Assembly (NCBI GenBank): GCA_046565505.1
Contig: JBKHYJ010000073.1
Location: 1-64,000, forward strand
Origin: JBKHYJ01 sp046565505
GTDB taxonomy: Bacteria; Acidobacteriota; Blastocatellia; UBA7656
Reading direction: 5' to 3'
DNA: 64,000 nt
Made by a program: the position numbers and the translations under genes. The notes under the pieces are model-generated. The model made no database searches. It saw only the letters and a program-made list of their open reading frames with translations, and was not told the DNA's origin. The first letter of the stretch is position 1. Every line of letters starts with the position of its first letter. Below are positions 39,797 to 49,070 of this stretch, piece after piece.

Positions 39797-40786
39797 TTAA
39801 GAAGCGGGGCCGGCCGCCATCCCCTGACTCCCCGCCACGCTCTTCCCGCCATCGGCTTGCTTCTTCGTCAGCGTCACGAACACGTCTTCGAGCGAGGGTC
39901 GCGCGAGCGTGATTTCCGCGTCCCTTATACCTATCTCTGCGAGGGTGGCTCTTAACGCGTCTATCGGCTCGTCAACCTCCATCAGCAGGTGAATCGACTG
40001 GCCGAAGATGGTGGCGTCGCGCACGTAATCCGCGCGCTTCAACTCCGCGAGCGCGACCGTCGTGTCGGGGCACGTCACTTCGACCCACTTTGCGCTCGCG
40101 GGCGTCACGTCGGGCAGCCGCTTCAGTTCGTCGGGCGCGCCATAAGTGATCAGCCGGGAGTTGTAGATGTAGCCTACGCGCGCGCAACGCTCGGCCTCGT
40201 CCATATAGTGCGTCGTTACGAATAGAGTTATTCCCGCCCCGGACAACTGGAAAAACAGGTCCCACAACTCGCGCCGGGCCACGGGGTCTATTCCGGCCGT
40301 CGGCTCGTCTAAGAAGATCACCTTTGGCTCGTGTACGAGGGCGCAGGCCAGCGCCAGCCGCTGCTTCCACCCGCCCGACAGCGCGCCCGCGCGGCGATTG
40401 ATGAAGCCGTTTATGTGAGTCAGATCGATCACGGCCTCGCGCCGCCGCTTCAGCCGCTCGCCCTTAAGGCCGTAGACATGGGCGTAGAAGTTTATGTTCT
40501 CCCAGACGGTCAGGTCTTGATAGAGGCTGAACTGCTGTGACATGTACCCGATGTTTCGGCGAATATCGTCCGTCTGCTTCAGTACGTCGAACCCGGCGAC
40601 GCTCGCGGTCCCCGCCGTGGGCGTAATCAACCCGCAGAGCATCCTGATGATCGTGGATTTGCCCGAGCCGTTCGGCCCCAGGAACCCGAATATCTCCCCG
40701 TTTTCAACCGAAAAGCTGACGCCATTGACGGCTGTAAAATCGCCGAATCTCTTCGTCAGCCCGTTAATCTCTATCGCAACGCTCAT
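39797..40786 (-). CDS. ABC transporter ATP-binding protein (multidrug-type)
   Basis: A 329-residue ATPase with Walker A GPNGSGKST (about 37), a Gln loop QQFSLYQDLTV, signature LSGGWKQR (W in place of Q), Walker B VIFLDEPTAGID and H-loop TTHYMDEAERC. The C-terminal extension (about 235-310) is the type found in DrrA/YbhF drug exporters. E. coli YbhF has two fused ATPase halves; this one has a single half. Between HlyD-like and permease genes on the same strand. Confidence 0.93.
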   Translation of the reverse strand: MSVAIEINGLTKRFGDFTAVNGVSFSVENGEIFGFLGPNGSGKSTIIRMLCGLITPTAGTASVAGFDVLKQTDDIRRNIGYMSQQFSLYQDLTVWENINFYAHVYGLKGERLKRRREAVIDLTHINGFINRRAGALSGGWKQRLALACALVHEPKVIFLDEPTAGIDPVARRELWDLFFQLSGAGITLFVTTHYMDEAERCARVGYIYNSRLITYGAPDELKRLPDVTPASAKWVEVTCPDTTVALAELKRADYVRDATIFGQSIHLLMEVDEPIDALRATLAEIGIRDAEITLARPSLEDVFVTLTKKQADGGKSVAGSQGMAAGPAS

Positions 40787-40902
40787 ATGAATTCGGGAAC
40801 AGATGGCCGCCGCGCCATCTCACCTTCAATCAGGCCCCTGAATCGAGACGCCCATGCGGGCGTCACGACTCAGACCTGGCCTGCGGCCGCAGCTCCCGTC
40901 CG

Positions 40903-42054
40903 CTACTTAGTTATGCTTACGTCAGCGGCCATGCCGGCGCGGAGCTGGCGTTCGCTGTTGTCTAGCCTCACGCGCACCGCGAATACCTGGTGCGTGCGCT
41001 CGTCTCGCGTCTGCACGTTGCGCGGGGTGAACTCACCCCGGCTTGCTATCTGTTCGACGTGCCCGTCGAAAACCTTGCTCTTGAACGTATCGACGGTGAC
41101 GGAGACTTGTTTGCCAAGTTGCACATGGCCCAGTTCCGGCTCCTGCACGTAGACGCGCACCCACAGGCGGTCCACCTCGACCAGGGTCGCGACCGGCGAG
41201 CCGGGATTAATCAGGTCGCCCGGCCGCGTCTGCAACACTTCGACGAAAGCGTCCGCGGGCGCTTTCACCTCTAACTCGCCGAGTTGCGTTTCAATCTGTT
41301 GAAGGGCCGCGCGCGCTCTGTCCAGTTGCGCGCGCGCCGTCGTTATGTCTTCTTTGCGAGCGCCGCGCTCAACCATCTGGAGGTTTGCCGCCGCTTGCCT
41401 GTACTGGCGGTCCGCGCGGGCCACCTCTTCGCTTCTCGTCCCGGCCAGCAACAAATCAAGCTTCTGGCGCGCGGACTCGCGGCGCGCGCTGGCCCTATCA
41501 AAAGTAGCTTTGGCGTTGTCGTAGTCCTGGCGCGATTGCACGCCCTCGCGTACCAGCTTTTCTACGCGCGCCAGCGTCGATTGCGCTACCTCGTAATCGG
41601 CGCCGGCTGCTTCGAGGTCCGCGCGCGCCGCGTCAATCTCCTGTTTCCGGGGGCCATTGCGGGCAATCTCAAGATTCATCCAGGCGGCCTCAGCCTGGGC
41701 CTTTGCCTCGGCGACCTCTTCCGGCCTTGACCAGTTCTCTGCCTTGTGCAAATTCGCTTCGGCCTGCGCGACCGCCGCGATGGCATCGGCCTTTTTCGCG
41801 TCCAGATCATAGCTCTCGAACCTGATGAGTGAGTCGCCCCGCTTAACCTGCTGGCCTTCTTTAACGAGCACGGCTGCGATACGGCCGCCCACCTTCGAGC
41901 CTACGTGTATCTCGTCGGCCTCGATAGTGCCCGACAGCACGAGCCTGTCGGTGGACGCGCGGCCGGCGAAATACTTCCAGGCAGCCGCGACCGATACGAG
42001 GGCGAAAATTAACGCTCCGACAAAGAGCGCTTTTCGGAAACTGCTTTTCATCAT
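40903..42054 (-). CDS. HlyD/YbhG-family membrane fusion protein
   Basis: A 383-residue periplasmic adaptor. One N-terminal signal anchor (about 9-26), a biotinyl-lipoyl-like half (SGTIEADEIHVGSKVGGRI), a long alpha-helical hairpin rich in Ala/Glu/Arg (about 80-240), the second lipoyl half and a beta-barrel ending QLRAGMAADVSITK. Typical of adaptors that bridge an ABC pump to the outer membrane. It starts eight bases after the TetR stop codon. Confidence 0.93.
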   Translation of the reverse strand: MMKSSFRKALFVGALIFALVSVAAAWKYFAGRASTDRLVLSGTIEADEIHVGSKVGGRIAAVLVKEGQQVKRGDSLIRFESYDLDAKKADAIAAVAQAEANLHKAENWSRPEEVAEAKAQAEAAWMNLEIARNGPRKQEIDAARADLEAAGADYEVAQSTLARVEKLVREGVQSRQDYDNAKATFDRASARRESARQKLDLLLAGTRSEEVARADRQYRQAAANLQMVERGARKEDITTARAQLDRARAALQQIETQLGELEVKAPADAFVEVLQTRPGDLINPGSPVATLVEVDRLWVRVYVQEPELGHVQLGKQVSVTVDTFKSKVFDGHVEQIASRGEFTPRNVQTRDERTHQVFAVRVRLDNSERQLRAGMAADVSITK

Positions 42055-42061
42055 AGCTCAC

Positions 42062-42745
42062 CTACGCCTGCCGCCTGGCGGAGCGCCGGTTCCGGGCCGA
42101 ATCGCCGGCGGGTTTCTTCGCGGGCTTCTGACCCGTGCCGATCGCGCCATGCAGGAATAGATCAACTGTGTGATCTGATAACCTCTTGATGAAGCTTTCG
42201 TCGTATCCGCCGCCCACCGCGGCCGGTATGACGGGCTGAATCAATTGGAAGACCACTATCATTCCCATAAGGCTTATCGGGGCGAGGTCAATGTCTATCT
42301 TCCGCATCCCGCCGTGCTTCATGGCGTCGGAGAGGGCCTCACGCAAAATCTTATAGTTCGTGGCCGGCTGCATGATCCGCTTCAGGTGCGCGCCGCCCGC
42401 GAGCAGCTCCCGGTGAAGCACGCGCGCGAGGTTGGGATGGCTGAAAATGTATTTCGCGTACTCCGAGACGAACCGGCTGAGCGTCTCCTCAAGCGTCTGC
42501 GCGCCGCCCGTCGCTGTCATCAAAAGCGCCTGCACGGTAGAGGCGGCGGTCTCGATTATCGCGTGGTAAAGCCCCTCTTTGTTGCCGAAGTAGTAATGGA
42601 TCATCGCGCCGTTGACGCCCGCGCCCCGGGCTATGTCGCGGACCGAAGTGCCCGCGAAGCCCCTACCCGCGAACAGTTCTTCGGCGGCGGCCAGTATTTT
42701 CGCCCTCGCCTCTGGATCATCTATCTTTGGTCTAGCCACCGTCAC
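42062..42745 (-). CDS. TetR-family repressor (CecR-like) of the export operon
   Basis: A 227-residue regulator with an N-terminal TetR helix-turn-helix (about 10-60; ILAAAEELFAGRGFAGTSVRDIARGAGVNGAMIHYYFGNKEGLYH). The large C-terminal domain resembles the CecR (YbiH) family. It is the first gene of the operon with HlyD, ATPase and permease genes, as in E. coli cecR-ybhGFSR. A palindrome lies just upstream. The tail is Lys/Arg-rich. The ligand is unknown; CecR in E. coli affects sensitivity to some antibiotics. Confidence 0.92.
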   Translation of the reverse strand: MTVARPKIDDPEARAKILAAAEELFAGRGFAGTSVRDIARGAGVNGAMIHYYFGNKEGLYHAIIETAASTVQALLMTATGGAQTLEETLSRFVSEYAKYIFSHPNLARVLHRELLAGGAHLKRIMQPATNYKILREALSDAMKHGGMRKIDIDLAPISLMGMIVVFQLIQPVIPAAVGGGYDESFIKRLSDHTVDLFLHGAIGTGQKPAKKPAGDSARNRRSARRQA

Positions 42746-42756
42746 CTCTCGGATAA

Positions 42757-42776
42757 TTAACCAAACGTTTAATTAA
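42757..42776. promoter_or_regulatory. Probable TetR operator
   Basis: TTAACCAAACGTTTAATTAA, 11 bases upstream of the TetR start codon, is an inverted repeat around AAACGTTT matching at eight of ten positions per arm. It stands in an AT-rich island, so it probably overlaps the promoter of the export operon. Confidence 0.65.
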
Positions 42777-42998
42777 AAAATAAGGTTCGGAAGAATTCTC
42801 GTCAAGTCAGAGAGTCCCTTTGTCGCGCGAATGATTGTAGCTTTTCAGATCGTTCACTAAACAGTCGCAGAACTTCTACTAAATAACGTGAGTTCGACAT
42901 AACTACACGATTGCTGGCAACAGCTTTTCAAGCTCTTTGACACGAATGTTTAGAGAAGGTTTCTTCTCTTTGAATGTGTAGGCGATCAGGGGGGCGCC

Positions 42999-44885
42999 TC
43001 AGCGCCCTCGTTTCAGGAAGCGGCGGGTGATGGCTCCCGTGGCGGCTTTCAACTCTTGTACGCCCAGCAGCAGTGCGCACATGTAGAACGTGCCCGCGCC
43101 GAGCGCGACTGATGCTGTGACGTTTACGAGGCGGGCGGCGAAGCTCTCGCCGGCCGACCGGCTTACCCCCGCGCTGACGCCCCAGCAGACGATCCCCATT
43201 ACGGCGGATGCAACGAGAATCTTCCCCAGCGCGGCGGCGGTCCTGCGACCTTCGATGCCATCGAGCCGCCCCCGCATTATGAAATAGAGCACGCCACAGT
43301 TCAGCACCGCATTCGCGGAGGTCGAGAGCGCAAGGCCACGCTCCTGCATCACTCCCACCAGCATCCAGTTCATGAAGAAGTTCGTCAGAATCGAGAACAG
43401 GCTTACGAGCATCGGCGTGCGCGAATCGTTCAAGGCGTAGAAGGCGGGCGCGAGTATCTTAATCGCAGAGTAACCGGCGAGCCCCGCCGCGTAGAACGCC
43501 AGCGTGTCCGCGGTGTGCGCTGTATCGTTGGGCCCGAAATGGCCTCGCTCGTATATGAGGGCGATGATCGGGCGGCCGAGCACGATGAGCCCTACCGCGG
43601 ACGGCACGGTCAGCAGGAACGCGAGGCGTATGGAGCTCGCTAGTGTGTGTCTGAAATCCGCGGCCTCCTTGAGCGCCGCGCTCCTGGATATCGCGGGCAG
43701 TGTGGCCGTGGCTATCGCGACGCCGAAGACTCCGATGGGGAACTGCATGAGGCGGAACGAATAGCTGAGCCATGACACGGGCCCGGTGGCAGGGATGTTC
43801 GACGCGAAATTGCTGTTGACGAGCACGTTCACCTGCACGGCCGCCCCGCCGATTATGGCGGGGACCATCAGCTTAAATATCTTCCGCACGCCGGGGTGCG
43901 TGAAGCTCAACATAGGGCGATACTTGAAGCCCGCGCGCCGCAGGCTCGGCCACTGCACGACATACTGCATGAAGCCGCCGATCAACACACCGTAGGCCAT
44001 GCCGACTATGGCTTCAGTAGGCTCCTCGACCATAGAGCGTATGGGGTGAGAAAAAGTCGGGTCGGTGAGCAGCGCGGCGACCGCGACCCCTCCGATGATT
44101 GACCCTACGTTAAAGAAGGCCGAGGCGAGAGCAGGTATTCCGAAGCGGTCGCGGGCGTTGAGCACTCCCATCGCCTGCGCCGCCAGCGCCACCAACAGGA
44201 TGAAGGGCATCATTATGCGCGTCATACGGACCGTGAGCGCAAACTTTTCCGGGTTCGCCTCGAAACCAGGCGCGATGAACCCGACTATGGGCGCCGCGAA
44301 AACGATGCCGAGCACGACGATTGCGCCAAGCACCAGCACCAGCGCCGTGGCCACCAGGCTTGATAAGCGAAATGCCTCTTTTTCATCCTTCTTCACCAGG
44401 TACTCGGAGAAGACCGGGACGAACGCGCTCGACAGCGCGCCCTCGGCGAAGAGGTCCCGCAGCAGATTCGGTATGCGGAAGGCGATGACGTACGCGTCGT
44501 TGGCAAAGCTCTTCGACGCGCCGAAGAAGTAAGCGAAGACCATCTCGCGGGCGAGCCCCAGCACGCGGCTGGCCATCACGGCGATGCTCACCACGCCCGC
44601 GGAACGCGCCACGCTCGCCCGCTTCTTCTGGGCGCCGCCGGGCGCGGCCGTCATGACGGAGGCCTCAGGTTTGAGGGCGAGACCATCTTGTCCACCCCCT
44701 CGGCGAGCGGATGAGCCATCAACTTCAACCTCAGAGGCTTCGACCGCCGGGCGGGCCGCCGGCGTTTCAGCTTCGGCCTCGGCAAGCCCGCTTTCGGCCG
44801 AAGAGATTTCGTGGCCAACTTTATTCTTCTCTTCAATCGTGGGTGCATCAGGCGCGTCCGAAGGGTCGTTTAAAGCTCGGTTCAT
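42999..44885 (-). CDS. murJ: Lipid II flippase MurJ with long N-terminal tail
   Basis: A 628-residue protein of the MOP/MVF superfamily, moving lipid II across the inner membrane for peptidoglycan synthesis. The family signature starts at about residue 95 (VVSIAVMASRVLGLAREMVFAYFFGAS), then about 14 transmembrane helices follow. The first about 90 residues are a disordered Ala/Glu/Ser-rich tail, absent in most MurJ proteins. A shorter start at Met78 (GTG/ATG inside the frame) cannot be excluded. Confidence 0.93.
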   Translation of the reverse strand: MNRALNDPSDAPDAPTIEEKNKVGHEISSAESGLAEAEAETPAARPAVEASEVEVDGSSARRGGGQDGLALKPEASVMTAAPGGAQKKRASVARSAGVVSIAVMASRVLGLAREMVFAYFFGASKSFANDAYVIAFRIPNLLRDLFAEGALSSAFVPVFSEYLVKKDEKEAFRLSSLVATALVLVLGAIVVLGIVFAAPIVGFIAPGFEANPEKFALTVRMTRIMMPFILLVALAAQAMGVLNARDRFGIPALASAFFNVGSIIGGVAVAALLTDPTFSHPIRSMVEEPTEAIVGMAYGVLIGGFMQYVVQWPSLRRAGFKYRPMLSFTHPGVRKIFKLMVPAIIGGAAVQVNVLVNSNFASNIPATGPVSWLSYSFRLMQFPIGVFGVAIATATLPAISRSAALKEAADFRHTLASSIRLAFLLTVPSAVGLIVLGRPIIALIYERGHFGPNDTAHTADTLAFYAAGLAGYSAIKILAPAFYALNDSRTPMLVSLFSILTNFFMNWMLVGVMQERGLALSTSANAVLNCGVLYFIMRGRLDGIEGRRTAAALGKILVASAVMGIVCWGVSAGVSRSAGESFAARLVNVTASVALGAGTFYMCALLLGVQELKAATGAITRRFLKRGR

Positions 44886-45042
44886 CGACTTGATTTTATC
44901 CGCTTTCAGAAGACTAATCCAAGTGGAGCAGAAAACTACATCACATGATTCCTCTTAACCGGAGGCGATGTGGTGTTCATAGGCGAGTAGTTTAGCTACG
45001 GGCGTGCCTTTGGGAGTTGCCCCGGTGATTGCGACCGAGCGG

Positions 45043-46425
45043 CTACTCAAGCTCAAGCTCTTTGATTCGTGTGAGGAGCGTTTTGTAGCTGACGGCGAGG
45101 CGCTCGGCCGTGCGAGACTTGTTGTAATCGCACTCCCTGAGCGTCGCGTCGATCTTTCTGCGCTCCACCAGGCGCTGGGCCCGCGCGCTCACTTCCGCGA
45201 GCGAGCCGCGCAGGTCGAACCCGTCGAGCAAGGCGGCCTGCTCGCGCGGCGAGTAGTCCGATGGCGGGCTGATGTTAAGGTCGGCAGGCACGATCTCCGC
45301 GCCCCGGGCCAGGATGCAGGCGCGCTCTATGCAGTTCTCAAGCTCGCGCACGTTCCCTGGCCAGTCGTATTCCTCGAGCGCGCGGACAGACTCATCCGTA
45401 AGCTTGAGGAGCGTGCGCCGCAACTCCCGTCCATACTTGGCGGCAAAGAACTCCGCGAGGGGGCGTATGTCGGCCCGGCGCTCGCGCAGCGCAGGTATGT
45501 GAACGGGGAAGACGGCGAGCCTGAAATAGAGGTCTTCGCGAAACTGTTTGGCCGCCACCGCGGCCTTCAGGTCGCGGTTGGTCGCGGCGACCACGCGCAC
45601 TTCCACCTCTATGTCGGCAGAGCCTCCGAGCCGCGTGATCTTCCGCTCCTCAAGCACGCGCAGCAGTTTCGATTGCACGGCGGGAGCGATCTCGCTTATC
45701 TCATCCAGGAATATCGTGCCGCGCGCGGCCAGCTCGAACTTTCCCACGCGGCGCTGGTCCGCCCCCGTGTACGCGCCTTTTTCATGGCCGAACAATTCGT
45801 TCTCGATAAGAGTGTCGGGGATGGCCGCGCAATTGATTGCGACGAATGGCGCGTTGCGCCGCGGGCTCAGGTGATGTATCGCGCGGGCGAATAATTCCTT
45901 GCCCGTACCCGATTGTCCGAGCAGGAGCACGGTCGTCGGCGTGGCCGCCACCTGTTGAATCTCGCGGCCGACCTTCTGCATGGCCGGCGAATCACCGATG
46001 ATGCGCGGGAACCCAAACCGCCGCGAGTATTCATCTCTGAGCAATACGTTTTCGGCGCGCAGCCTCGCTTCCTCTAGCGCGCGCTCGACGAGCACAAGCA
46101 GGTGGCGGCTGTCGACGGGCTTTTGCAAAAAATCATGCGCCCCTTCTTTCATCGCCTGCACCGCCTCGTCTATCGTGCCATAAGCGGTCAGCACAATCAC
46201 GGCCGTGTCGGGGTCGGAGCACTTCGCCGCGCGGAGCACTTCGAGGCCATCGGCGCGAGGCATTTTGAGGTCTGTGATTACAAGCTTGTAGCGCGCGTCG
46301 TTGAGCTTGCGGCGGGCCTCGGCGCCATCGCCCGCCTCGTCGACCGCGTACCCCACCGTCTGAAGCGTCAGGCGTAGCATCTGCCTCAGGCTCTCTTTAT
46401 CTTCGACTATTAATATCTCTGCCAT
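45043..46425 (-). CDS. NtrC-family sigma-54-dependent response regulator
   Basis: A 460-residue regulator. Receiver domain 1-120 with acidic pocket Glu8/Asp9, phospho-acceptor Asp52 and Lys102; AAA+ domain with Walker A GQSGTGKE (about 170) and sigma-54-contact motif GAYTGA (usually GAFTGA); Fis-type helix-turn-helix at the C-terminus (YNKSRTAERLAVSYKTLL). ATG 46425 opens the receiver domain; upstream codons to 46461 add an unlikely 12 residues. No histidine kinase gene is adjacent, so it is an orphan. Target genes are not known. Confidence 0.94.
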   Translation of the reverse strand: MAEILIVEDKESLRQMLRLTLQTVGYAVDEAGDGAEARRKLNDARYKLVITDLKMPRADGLEVLRAAKCSDPDTAVIVLTAYGTIDEAVQAMKEGAHDFLQKPVDSRHLLVLVERALEEARLRAENVLLRDEYSRRFGFPRIIGDSPAMQKVGREIQQVAATPTTVLLLGQSGTGKELFARAIHHLSPRRNAPFVAINCAAIPDTLIENELFGHEKGAYTGADQRRVGKFELAARGTIFLDEISEIAPAVQSKLLRVLEERKITRLGGSADIEVEVRVVAATNRDLKAAVAAKQFREDLYFRLAVFPVHIPALRERRADIRPLAEFFAAKYGRELRRTLLKLTDESVRALEEYDWPGNVRELENCIERACILARGAEIVPADLNISPPSDYSPREQAALLDGFDLRGSLAEVSARAQRLVERRKIDATLRECDYNKSRTAERLAVSYKTLLTRIKELELE

Positions 46426-46553
46426 TGATCTATCTGTATAGTACGGATTACCCATTGCCACGAAATGTTGAGCCCGGCCGCCCTCGTCAGTGCGAGAACC
46501 GTTTGAGCGTACGGGCCGGCGGGAGGCAGGGCGTCAGTGAGGGGACAATTAAA

Positions 46554-47453
46554 TTACCTGAACAATCCTGGCGCGACGCCCGCGCGCCGGGCTTCTTCCA
46601 TTAAGGAATCTATATCGTTGCGAGCCTTGTCGCGGGTAGCGCGCGCTTGATCCAGGCTGCGCTGCGCCTCCTCTCGGTCTTGCTGGAGCTGTGCGGTGTA
46701 GAAATTATCGCCGCCATTTTTGCCGCCGTTCAGCAAGATGTGTTGCTGCAGGTCTCTGACACGATTCTCATACAATTGAATCCTGCGCTCGGCGGTCTGT
46801 AGAGTCTCGCTTAATGCGGCGAACCTCGTGCGGTAATACTCTTCGTTTGCCTTCCCGTCTTGAGACGTGGCTTTCGCCTCGCCGGCTTCGGCGAATCCCA
46901 TCTGCCTGCCATAATCCAAAAGCTGGTCGAGGTCATCGGCGGCGGCCCGCGTCTGTATGCGCAGCTCCGAGAGTTGCTGCCCCGCCTGCGCCAGTTCGGC
47001 GGCGGTCCCATTCCTGAACTTCGCGCTCTCGCCCGACGCGCTGAGGTCATTGCGAAGGGCGGTCACGCGCAACTCTGTCTCCTCCGCCGCCTGTTCCAGC
47101 GCCTTTGATCGCTCGCGGGCTTTACTCACTCGCTCGCGCCATGATGCTTCTTCCGCGTTACGCCTCGGCTCACCCTGTGGCGCTTTATCTGCCGCAGTCT
47201 TAGCCGAGTCGGATTTCGCAGCGTCTTCCGGCTTGATCGCGGCCGGGTCTCTCAAGGGTTCTGCCGGAGTCTGTTCTGGCGCGGGTCGTATGAGGTCATC
47301 TGTGGTAAGACTGGGGGCCTTTTTCCTGCCGACCGCCGGCTGCTGCGCGAACGCAACGCAGAGAGAGAGCGATAAAGTCGCAACAAGAGTGAAGGCCGCC
47401 CTAAGGACAACCCGACTGAGTGTAGGTGCGGCGATTGCCCGAAAGCTTTTCAT
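46554..47453 (-). CDS. Exported coiled-coil protein
   Basis: ATG 47453 is preferred, since GGAG lies seven bases upstream, giving 299 residues with a signal peptide (LVATLSLSLCVAFAQQ). The mature protein is a Pro/Ala-rich linker (to about 95) and then a long charged coiled coil (about 95-295; SKARERSKALEQAAEETELRV and DLQQHILLNGG). No known domain is recognised. Probably periplasmic. It lies downstream of nothing obvious and upstream of the orphan NtrC-like regulator gene on the same strand, which is the only context. Confidence 0.75.
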   Translation of the reverse strand: MKSFRAIAAPTLSRVVLRAAFTLVATLSLSLCVAFAQQPAVGRKKAPSLTTDDLIRPAPEQTPAEPLRDPAAIKPEDAAKSDSAKTAADKAPQGEPRRNAEEASWRERVSKARERSKALEQAAEETELRVTALRNDLSASGESAKFRNGTAAELAQAGQQLSELRIQTRAAADDLDQLLDYGRQMGFAEAGEAKATSQDGKANEEYYRTRFAALSETLQTAERRIQLYENRVRDLQQHILLNGGKNGGDNFYTAQLQQDREEAQRSLDQARATRDKARNDIDSLMEEARRAGVAPGLFR

Positions 47454-47661
47454 TATGATCTCCGACCTGGATTGCTTAGGGAAGCGAAATAGGGGCAATC
47501 TGGCGAAAGAATACCCCAGCCGGGCAGGAGGCGCAAGAGTTAAGAATTGAGGTCGCGCCCGACTCAGGTCTCGCTGCCGGTGACAAGCTTTAAGTTGAAA
47601 TTTGTGGCCTGCAAACAGCTACTTACCCCTAAGTGCCCGCGAATAACCGATCACTGCCAAA

Positions 47662-47690
47662 TTGACACTCACAAGGCGGCATGCTAGTTT
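47662..47690 (+). promoter_or_regulatory. Promoter of the acyltransferase gene with leaderless start
   Basis: Perfect TTGACA (47662-47667), 17-base spacer, TAGTTT (47685-47690). The expected transcription start coincides with the GTG codon at 47697, so the message should lack a 5' leader. Confidence 0.65.
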
Positions 47691-47696
47691 GACCAC

Positions 47697-48674
47697 GTGC
47701 CCAGAAAGCGAAGCACATACCGCAACTGGCTAGAGTTTTTGCCCGCATGGCTGTTATTAAAGTCTCTCGGCCTTCTGCCGCGCCGTGCCGCGATCTCCGT
47801 CGGCAAGATGATAGCCCGCGCCGCTTACCGCCTTCAGGGGAGGTTACAGCGCACGGGGCACAGGAATCTCGCGTTAGCCATGCCGGGGCTGTGCGCGCGC
47901 GAGCGCAATGCGATACTCTCAGGAGTTGTTGATAACCTCGGCAGGTTGCTCGGCGAGTTCTCCCAATTCCCCAAAATCACGCCTCAGAACATACGCGACC
48001 TGGTTGTCTACGACGGGTTCGAGAATTACTGGCGCGCCGCCGAACAAGGGCGCGGCGTTTTACTATTGACCGGGCACGTGGGGGCGTGGGAGCTTTGCGC
48101 CTTCGCGCAAGGAATCTACGGCCGGCCGCTAAGTTTCCTGGTTCGCCCGCTCGACAATCCGCTCCTTGATAGAATGATCACGCGCTACCGCGAGCTTTCC
48201 GGCAATCGCACAATAGATAAGAATAGGGCCGTGAAGGCTGTGCTGGAAACGATAAGGCGGGGCGAGGACGTAGGGCTGTTGATAGACGTCAACACAGTGG
48301 CAGATCAGGGGGTGTTTTGCGACTTCTTCGGGATACCCGCATGTTCGACTACGGGGCTGGCCACATTCGCCCTGCGTACGGGGGCGCCCGTTATTCCCGG
48401 CTTCCTGCTCTGGGACGAGCGGTTGAAGAAACACCGCCTGCGTTTCGATACAGAGGTGCAGGTGATTAGGACAGGTGATTTCAAAGAAGAAGTGCGTCTC
48501 AACACGGCCCTGTTCACAAAGGTAATCGAGCACTACGCCCAGAATTATCCAGACCAATGGCTCTGGATTCACAAGAGGTGGCACACCCGCCCGGAGGGCG
48601 AAGCGGACCTATACGGCCCGGTCAAGGGCGCGGCCGCTAAGGGTGCTTCGATGAAAGTGGAGGTCGGGGTCTGA
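47697..48674 (+). CDS. LpxL/HtrB-family lysophospholipid or lipid A acyltransferase
   Basis: A 325-residue membrane-bound acyltransferase. The catalytic HX4D/E motif is GHVGAWE (about 126-132), followed by other conserved blocks (LDNPLLDRMITRYRELSGN and DVNTVADQGVF). A hydrophobic N-terminal segment (about 14-40) anchors it. It likely acylates lipid A or a related lipid; the exact acceptor is not evident. Translation starts at GTG with no ribosome binding site, consistent with leaderless mRNA. The Gly/Ala/Lys-rich C-terminus is not conserved. Confidence 0.88.
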   Translation: MPRKRSTYRNWLEFLPAWLLLKSLGLLPRRAAISVGKMIARAAYRLQGRLQRTGHRNLALAMPGLCARERNAILSGVVDNLGRLLGEFSQFPKITPQNIRDLVVYDGFENYWRAAEQGRGVLLLTGHVGAWELCAFAQGIYGRPLSFLVRPLDNPLLDRMITRYRELSGNRTIDKNRAVKAVLETIRRGEDVGLLIDVNTVADQGVFCDFFGIPACSTTGLATFALRTGAPVIPGFLLWDERLKKHRLRFDTEVQVIRTGDFKEEVRLNTALFTKVIEHYAQNYPDQWLWIHKRWHTRPEGEADLYGPVKGAAAKGASMKVEVGV

Positions 48675-48710
48675 GGGTCGGCAAGCGGCATGTGATGACT
48701 GTCAAGATCA

Positions 48711-49070
48711 TTAATTTGCAGCCCCTGTTCTATTGTAGTCGTCCTCGAATCGAGTTATATCGTCTTCGCCCAGATACGACCCGCATTGAACCTCGATAAA
48801 CACCAGGGGCCGCTCCCCGGTGCTCATCACCCTGTGCCTGGTCCTGACCGGGATCACCACTTCTTCGTTCGACCGCAAGCTGACTTCTCTGTCCCCGACG
48901 GTCACGGCCGCTTCACCATCGACTATGACCCAATGCTCGGTGCGGCTCTCATGCATTTGCAGGCTGATGCGGTGCCCGGGCTTGACTTCGATACGTTTGA
49001 CCTTGTACCCGGGCCCCTCTGCCAGGACCTCGTAATTTCCCCACGGCCGCTCGTCTCGCTCCATTGCCAT
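48711..49070 (-). CDS. Cupin protein similar to mannose-6-phosphate isomerase type II C-terminus
   Basis: A 119-residue single cupin domain matching the C-terminal domain of bifunctional ManC/AlgA proteins: RPWGNYEVL, KRIEVKPGHRISLQMHESRTEHWVIVDG, and VVIPVRTRHRV. Metal ligands are His37-type residues in MHESRTEHW and the later His. Stand-alone copies of this domain are common and usually of unknown substrate; they could isomerise mannose or fructose 6-phosphate. It faces the acyltransferase gene tail to tail, 36 bases apart. Confidence 0.88.
   Translation of the reverse strand: MAMERDERPWGNYEVLAEGPGYKVKRIEVKPGHRISLQMHESRTEHWVIVDGEAAVTVGDREVSLRSNEEVVIPVRTRHRVMSTGERPLVFIEVQCGSYLGEDDITRFEDDYNRTGAAN

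Noticed and set aside
45004..45894. 296-residue plus-strand frame opposite the NtrC-type gene
   Set aside because: Shadow frame of the sigma-54 regulator gene; no promoter or recognisable domain.
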